64,000 nucleotides of DNA from Ceratotherium simum simum. Its lineage: Eukaryota > Chordata > Mammalia > Perissodactyla > Rhinocerotidae. This document shows positions 57,830-64,000 of the stretch, one piece after another. The notes below the pieces were generated by a model. The model saw nothing but the letters and a program-made list of their open reading frames with translations, searched no databases and was not told the origin of the DNA. Position 1 is the first letter of the stretch, and each line of letters begins with the position of its first letter. The DNA lies in NCBI RefSeq assembly GCF_000283155.1, contig NW_004454210.1:7544747-7608746 (forward strand). The letters run 5' to 3'. A program made the translations under genes and the position numbers.

Positions 57830-59640
57830 TGGTGCAGAGAGGGGAAGTGACTCAGGGCTGGGCGACGGGGAGGGCTGCTCTTGCAGCAGGTGACAGAAAG
57901 CTGTTTTCTACTCTGAGAATCTACTCAATTTTTTTTGAATGCCCGTTTATCCTTTGGCGTCTGCTGTTGCCAGGCTGGATGGAGAGGGTTGGGGAGGGCT
58001 GGGGTTTGAGAAAGGGAATTTCCTTCTTGTGGGTCCCCAGGGAGTTTTGACTGCAGTAACCCCTGGTCTGCTGGACACCCATAGCTGAATAGGATCCCGC
58101 CTGGTGTGCGTGTCGCAGCCGTCCCGCCACATCTGGTTTTTCTATTTTAGACATTTTGCTTTGCCTTCATAGACAGTATCTTCAAATGGTAAAATGAAAA
58201 AAAGTTGCGCTTCTAGGGCTGAAATATGGAGGGAAAGGAATATGCTGCTGGGCCTTGTCCCCCTTCGGACTCGACTAACAAACAGGTGTTTTTATGGTTC
58301 CTCGTTTGTCCCTGCACACACAAATAGCAGTAGTAGCAGTAAGTGACAGTTGTCATGCTCTGGGCGTCGGGATTCTTGGAGATTGGTTCAGCCACCCTAC
58401 ACTGGGTTCCTTGGCTCCATCTCTTGGGAGTACTGGCCAGGCCACTCCCTTTTCACAGCGGCATGTCCGCTTTGCATCCTACCCCACCTGGTATCCAAAG
58501 CAAAAGGATTTCTGGTGTGATCACCAGCAAGAAATAAATCTCTATTCCAGGCCTTCAGAGCAGTTCAGCATGGAAACCGGCTGCCCCCACTGCTGTCAGA
58601 AGCCCCATTGAGACAATGGATGTTTGAGGACAAGTTCTGGTTTCATTTAGAGAATCAGAAAGCTGTAGTTCTTTAGCCCACTGCAGAAATGGCCTTCTCG
58701 GCATTACTTTTAATGTAATGACCTTGGCATGAGACATGAAATGCCTGGTAAGAAAACGGCTGCATGAGCTATAAACTGCCATTTGTGGACACTGTCCATT
58801 ATATATATTGTTCAACGTTCTTATGTAATGACCCATCTGAAAAATTCCTTTTAAATGTTAGTGCCAGGAAGAAGGTTTCTCCCTGAGTAATAGAGCTTGC
58901 TGTGAGTGCTTTTTTGTTTTTTTTTTTTTTTGCTACCGCTGTCTGGAAGCTCAGAGCTAAAATTATTGCTTGATTATGGTAGCCATATTAGCCTAGGTTT
59001 TTGCTAGATTTATATATCCCTCCTCTATATGAATTTTAGTCTTCATTATCTCTTCTAATGGTTTTATGTTTGAGGTCCCTCAAATACCTTTTGGAAGTAG
59101 GCAGAGGTGTGTTACTTATAAAGAGAATTGGTGACATCAAACTGGAGACCTAGGGAAGATATATTTGTGCCTTAGGTAAAATAGATTTTCTTGGTAGTCC
59201 ACATATATTTAAGGTTTTTATTAAACAATACAGATATTTAAACATCTGTTTAAATTTAAACATTTAGCATCAGAATACAATAAATCAGAAACTTGCAACT
59301 GGTTAAATTGTGCTTAATTTTAAAAAATAATAAATGTTTTATCTTCTAATGTTGTTTTTCTATGTCAATTTAACACTCCTCTCTAATAAATATATAGTAA
59401 TTCAGGAAAGCTTGTCTGCTCTTTTCACTGATGGTCCTAAAAAATAGCTAGTGTGTAGAAAATACACTGACCCTTCTTTGATCCCACTCCAGATAGAAAT
59501 GCACTTTAAGGTTTATAATTCTACAGACTTTTTAAAATAATTTAAAAAGTAAAGAACATCAACAAACTATTGAAAGTGGTGTTTTGTACATAGGAATAGA
59601 AAGTGTTTTTAAAATCATACATATTTTGTCTGTATCTTTA
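57830..59640. other. Intron 1, unique stretch
   Basis: No nameable repeat apart from a short T run at about 58913-58931. The 59160-59640 part is AT-rich. No exon-like frame. Confidence 0.4.
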
Positions 59641-59853
59641 TTTTTTTTTTTTTTATTTATTTATTTTATTTTTTCCCCCCAAAGCCCCAGTGGGTAGTTG
59701 TACGTCGTAGCTGCACATCCTTCTAGTTGCTGTATGTGGGACTCGGCCTCAGGATGAACGGAGAAGTGGTGCCTCGATGCGCACCCGGGATCCGAACCCG
59801 GGCCACCAGCATCGCAGTGCGCGCACTTAACCACCAAGCCACAGGGCCGGCCC
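59641..59853 (-). mobile_element. Equine ERE1 SINE in SPRED2 intron 1
   Basis: A complete antisense copy, T-rich tail on the left, tRNA-like head on the right. The target duplication TGTCTGTATCTTTA is exact at 59627-59640 and 59854-59867. Confidence 0.95.
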
Positions 59854-60339
59854 TGTCTGTATCTTTAAAGCATTTGATCATGGCTATGAATGGTTTGGAA
59901 ATTTGCAGACAAAGTGAAGAAACCCTTCTCAAGCGAGCTGTAACTCAGGAGCCATTGAGCCATAGAGCTGCCATTCAGCTTTCTATTTTGTTCCTTTCAC
60001 GAACTCTGCTCTGCAACACACATCTTGCTGAGAATGGATTTGCAGCTTCGCCCTAAGTCATATTTTTCCTGATGTTGAAAGGTTTCCCATTAAAAAAAAC
60101 AGGCTCAAATATTTTTGCTGAACCATTTCAAGGAAATTAGACATCAGAACTCTTATATCTAAATACTTGAGCTTACTTGCCAAAAGATGAGAATACTGTT
60201 GAATCATCACACTTGACAAAATTAAGAATAATTCCCTGATGTTTATAAAAGACTCAATCTTTTATAACAGGTCAATTTAGCCAGAGGCCAATCACCAATC
60301 CCACCTTAAATGCATTTGTAACATACTTAAGACTCAAGG

Positions 60340-60530
60340 CTTAGCCATTTGCTAACTTTCTGATCTAAGGCAAGTTACTTACGTATCTCACCTTGGTTTT
60401 ATCTAAGTGAATGAAATGGGAATAAATATTATATGTCATGGAGTTGCAGTGAGAATTAAATGAGATATCCTATGTAAAGCTTACAGTCTAGCACCAAGCA
60501 TAAAACAGTGTATGGTGTTGGCTCTTTCCA
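60340..60530 (+). mobile_element. MIR SINE
   Basis: TAAGGCAAGTTACTTACG, GAGAATTAAATGAGATATCC and AGTCTAGCACCAAGC follow MIR order. Confidence 0.6.
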
Positions 60531-60634
60531 GGGTACTAAGATGGGTTTCTTACAGACTCAGCTTGTTAATTTTCAAATAACCCGTTTAACTGATGAGGAA
60601 GCTTAAATAAAGTTACTTACCTAAGACAGCAAAC

Positions 60635-60842
60635 ATTTTTTATAGCATTTATTCATTTAGCCTTCTCAACAATCCTATGAGGTAGATGGTATTATTACCC
60701 CCACTTACAGATGAGGAAACTGAGGCCCAGAGAGGTTAAGTAATTTGCCCAAGGTCATACCATTAGTAACTGAAGGAGCTGGGATTTGAGCAGCCCAGCA
60801 GCCTGGCTCAGGAAGGACTGTTTTTAACCACCGTGAGGTACT
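60635..60842 (-). mobile_element. MIR SINE, well preserved
   Basis: CAATCCTATGAGGTAGATGG, ACAGATGAGGAAACTGAGGC, CAGAGAGGTTAAGTAATTTG and CCCAAGGTCATACC are almost consensus. It is opposed to the sense copy 100 bases upstream. Confidence 0.85.
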
Positions 60843-61619
60843 GTCTCAGAAGGGAGAGGGGGATCAGCCATAGTTGTTCTGACTTCAGAGCTCACACCAT
60901 GTCTGCCAGTCATGCTGTCCCTAATTCTGAATTGGTGACAGTCTGTCACCATATCAAGTCCTTAATTTATCAAACTCCTCTGTCAGTTCGATCAAGTCAC
61001 CATCTTGCCATAACTTTTTCCACTTCCCCTCCCTGAAAATGCTATGAGGCACATACTGAATTAAAGTGAATTTAAATAAACTAGGGCTTGAGAATTCTGA
61101 GATACACATTGAGATAATAGGAGGAGTGTGAATTCAGAGTTGATTGTTACTGGAATGTTCGTTCTGCATTCATTGAAATAACAGTTGTGGAAATTAGACC
61201 TGATACAACAAGTATTGATCCATTTTCTTTGCTTTAGCCTTCAAAAGGTGATGTGTTTCTGCTCTAGATTTCTTAAATGTTAAAAACATGGAGTTGACTT
61301 TGCAGAATTGGAATCTTGGTCCACTTATCAGAAAATCTTGAAAGGAAGACAAAACAAAAAAACTTGGAAAGACCTGAACAAGCTTGTAAGCCAGGACATT
61401 GTCATTGTAGTCAGAGTGCCTACTGCATGCACTTACTGTACAGCTTGTCAGGTGGTGGGCCTGGGCTAACTCCATCCGCTGGGCTTGTTTCCATAGGGAT
61501 GTTAGCAGATGCTACCTCCTTTCTAACTATAGCTGATCCCCTCTGCTTTCCAGTTCCTTTCACCAATAAAATACATAAAAAGAGAATCAATACAAATACC
61601 CAAACTATTCTGCCTTGAC

Positions 61620-62195
61620 AGTCTGCTTACTTGTGCTCTTTATTCTGGAATTCTCTTCTTTCTTCCTTCCTTTCTCCAACAAGTGAAATTCTGGTCATTC
61701 CCCCCAACCAGCTTTTCCTTTTGTGAGGTCCTCCTAGACTTTCCACATCCTCACTCTCTGAGTCAAAATTGAGGACTCTTTTTTTTTTTTTTTTTTAAAT
61801 TTTTTTTTTTTTTTTACCCCCCCCCCCCCAAAGCCCCAGTAGATAGTTGTATGTCATAGCTGCACATCCTTCTAGTTGCTGCATGTGGGACGCGGCCTCA
61901 GCATGGCCGGAGAAGCAGTGCGTCGGTGCGCGCCCGGGATCCGAACCCGGGCCGCCAGCAGCGGAGCACACGCACTTAACTGCTAAGCCACGGGGCTGGC
62001 CCTTGAGGACTCTTTACAGCAGTTTTTCCCCACGCTGTATGGCAGTTATCACCATTTAGAGTGGGCTTAGATTCTGGCCCAGACTATGAGTTTGTTAGAT
62101 CCAGGGTTACCTCTCAACTGCCTAGTTTTCTAGTTGTTGGCCCAATACCATTGGGCACATTGTGGTTGCTTAGTAAATGTCTGTTGAATTAAAAA
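61620..62195 (+). mobile_element. L2 3' end split by ERE1
   Basis: Left part: TTGTGAGGTCCTCCTAGAC. Right part: TTGGGCACATTGTGGTTGC and GTAAATGTCTGTTGAATT, the L2 end. An ERE1 sits between. Confidence 0.6.
61782..62002 (-). mobile_element. Equine ERE1 SINE with long T and C homopolymers
   Basis: An antisense copy with two long T runs and a 14-base C run (about 61818-61831) before CAAAGCCCCAGTAGATAG. The target duplication TTGAGGACTCTTT is exact at 61769-61781 and 62003-62015. Confidence 0.95.
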
Positions 62196-62204
62196 GGGGA
62201 TTTC

Positions 62205-62467
62205 ATTATTATTATTATTTATTTATTTATTTTGATGAGGAAGATTGGCCCTGAGCTAACGTCTCTTGCCAATCCTCCTCTTTTTGCTTGAGGAAGATTG
62301 TCCCTGAGCTACCATCTGTGCCAGTCTTCCTCTATTTTGTATATGGGACGCCACCACAGCATGGCTTGATGAGCGGTGTGCAGGTCTGCGCCTGGGATCC
62401 CAACCTGGGAACCCCGGGCTGCCAAAGCAAAGCACATGAACTTAACCATTACGTGACTGGGCCAGCC
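62205..62467 (-). mobile_element. ERE SINE (ERE2-like), diverged
   Basis: TTTATT-rich tail at left, GAGGAAGATTGGCCCTGAGC and GAGGAAGATTGTCCCTGAGC tail repeats, then CGCCTGGGATCCCAACC and the complement of the head ending GGGCCAGCCCC. Target duplication unclear. Confidence 0.9.
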
Positions 62468-63482
62468 CCTAATTATTTTAAAATGCTGTTCCATCCCTGC
62501 CAACTAATGCAATAATTACAGTTGTTGTATTTGGTTAACTTAGGGTGTGCATAAGCCTCCTACTGAGAAACTCTATGTTCACACGAAGCCCTTGGCGTGT
62601 TTTGTGGAAATTGGGTGCAGAACTGTCTGGTGGTGGTGATCTGTGATTGACAATTCAAAACCATTTTGACTCCAGTCCCTGTTGTGGGAACTGGGAAGTA
62701 GAAGATCTTGGGCACAATAAGCCAGGGCCTGTGTTTCTGCCTCTGCAGGAGGATCTCTGCAGAAATCACAATATTAACAATTTGCAGTAGCTGCAGGGTT
62801 CTGATGGAGTCTGAACACTTGAAGTTGGAGACATCTGTGCTGATGAACTCCAGTATTGGCATAGTTCCTATATTACTGGGCTGAACACAAATACACAGTC
62901 TTAACAGCGGAATCCTCAGAAACTGAACACGATGATAATAGAGGCAGAGCAGGAAGTTTTGGTGTGTGTGGTTGTTTGTTTTGGCTTGTTTTCTCTTAAG
63001 TAAATTGGGCTGATTGTTTTTTTTTTTTAAAGACCCAGTCATATCAATAAACTCTTAACTATTCTTATAAATGTTTCTTTTAATCAATATTTAAAGCTAG
63101 AACATTGATGATATTTTAAGGCATTTTAGTCACTGGAGTAGAAGGCATATTTTGGAGTGGTGCACACAGTGCTCTATGGAACAAAATGCATTTTCTGTAT
63201 GCTTGCCCTGGGTAGACATGAAGGATTGTTACCATGGCTTGACATGTGTTCCATGTCATCGAGAGGAAGTCAGGCCAGGATCTTAGTAAAATATGTGATA
63301 TTAACTGGCATGGGAGTTCAATAAATTAAGGAACAACTGTTTGCTAATACTTATTTCTGAGGTAATCTTTGTCAACAGTATGTTCACATGTGGCATATTA
63401 CACACATGATAGCAAATTGTGCTTATGTTCCTTATGCTACTCTCAAAGTATAGTTTAAGATTTACTTAAAAACAAAATTTCT

Positions 63483-63590
63483 AAGGGGCAAGAAGGGTCG
63501 GGGGTGGGCACAAGAGGTGAAGGGATGCATTTATATGGTGACTGACAAACAATAATGTACAACAAAAATTTCACAATAAAGAAAAAAAAA
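63483..63590 (+). mobile_element. Very short 5'-truncated L1 tail
   Basis: Only about 108 bp of L1 3' end: AAGGGATGCATTTATATGG, GACTGACAAACAATAATGTAC and AATAAA at 63575-63580, then an A tail. AAAATTTCT at 63474-63482 and AAAATTTTCT after the tail form the likely target duplication. Same 3' end as the antisense copy at 5366-5697. Confidence 0.8.
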
Positions 63591-64000
63591 TTTTCTGTGT
63601 TTACTTGCACTTAGAGCGTAGAGGTGAAGAAATGGATTTAGACTCTACCCTAGCATTTAGCATTTGTAATTGAAGAGATTAGAACAACACAGGCAGCTTC
63701 GAAGATGTATGGCTTTGGCTCCTCTGTGTACTGAAATAATGATTTTCAAATCTGTTTGTTTTCATTCTAAATATATTCCCTGTGGTCCGTTCATTAACGA
63801 TTAAAACTTAATTGTCAGGTTAAGTGTTTTAATTTTTTTCTCTAGTTCATCTAGTAATGACATCTCTGTCTTTTCACTTTCGTTATTTATTTCTCTTATT
63901 TCTTTTTCTCATTGCATTGCTTTGGCTCTGGCCTCCAGTATTGCTTTTTCCCAGATAAGCACTGTTTATTTTGTATTTGCATCCCACCCTCACTGAGAAT

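Larger units (their letters stand above)
55380..57830. promoter_or_regulatory. CpG island and promoter of SPRED2
   Basis: This stretch is strongly GC-rich with frequent CpG, unlike the AT-rich flanks. It spans the first coding exon and about 1.3 kb of intron 1. There is no convincing TATA box near the exon, as is usual for an island promoter with dispersed initiation. Long frames on both strands here are a by-product of GC richness and look like low-complexity Pro/Arg/Ala sequence, so I do not call them genes. The transcription start is not visible. I infer it lies between about 55,850 and 56,350. Confidence 0.8.
56489..64000 (+). other. SPRED2: SPRED2 intron 1, 5' part
   Basis: The intron starts with GTAAGTTTGG right after the first coding exon and runs off the right edge. 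No reading frame in it resembles the EVH1 domain expected from exon 2. Its first 1.3 kb is still CpG island. Beyond that it holds three ERE SINEs, all antisense to the gene, two opposed MIR copies, an L2 fragment split by an ERE and a short L1 tail. Length and phase (donor after the second codon base) are read from sequence. Its identity as SPRED2 intron 1 depends on the exon call. Confidence 0.8.

Noticed and set aside
62560..63042. 160-codon antisense frame in SPRED2 intron 1
   Set aside because: Composition is ordinary intronic; it begins in a poly-Lys/Asn run from a T tract and matches no family I know.

Overview
The window is mammalian nuclear DNA and almost certainly from a perissodactyl, most likely an equid. 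The main evidence is about a dozen copies of the tRNA-derived equine SINEs (ERE families). They share a head reading GGCCGGCCCCGTGGCTTAG, the phrase GGATCCCGGGCG and the tail CTACTGGGGCTTTGGGGG, and many have intact target-site duplications. They lie among ancient eutherian repeats (MIR, L2, MER5, MER20-like, Tigger, MLT1) and several generations of L1. There is no bacterial or viral gene organisation, and almost every long open frame is chance or repeat-derived.

Layout. Positions 1 to about 52,000 look intergenic. They hold repeats separated by unique stretches in which I recognise no exon. From about 52,270 to 53,330 there is a first CpG-rich block, preceded by an alternating purine-pyrimidine tract. 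From about 55,380 to 57,830 there is a second, larger CpG island. It contains the only protein-coding sequence I can support: a short first coding exon at 56,463-56,488 on the + strand, reading MTEETHPD plus two bases of the next codon and followed at once by a GTAAGT donor. I recognise this as the start of SPRED2, a Sprouty-related EVH1-domain inhibitor of RAS-MAPK signalling. The rest of the window, 56,489-64,000, is the 5' part of SPRED2 intron 1. Exon 2 is not reached.

How the parts work together. The island carries CCAAT, ETS-like and CRE-like motifs and a long polypyrimidine tract upstream of the exon. The putative leader has a start-stop ATGTGA and a 14-codon upstream frame that ends 8 bases before the SPRED2 ATG, so translational control is plausible. 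The first CpG block, 3-4 kb upstream, may be an alternative promoter or enhancer. The other 52 kb is best read as upstream flank shaped by retrotransposition. It includes one ERE copy that appears to carry a non-SINE 3' segment inside its target duplication, a 33-bp minisatellite, a CAC-rich tract and several nested insertions.

I found no new multi-gene system. The most interesting signals are the promoter and leader architecture of SPRED2 and the possible SINE 3' transduction. Repeat family names come from memory of consensus sequences. Boundaries are approximate unless a target-site duplication is cited.
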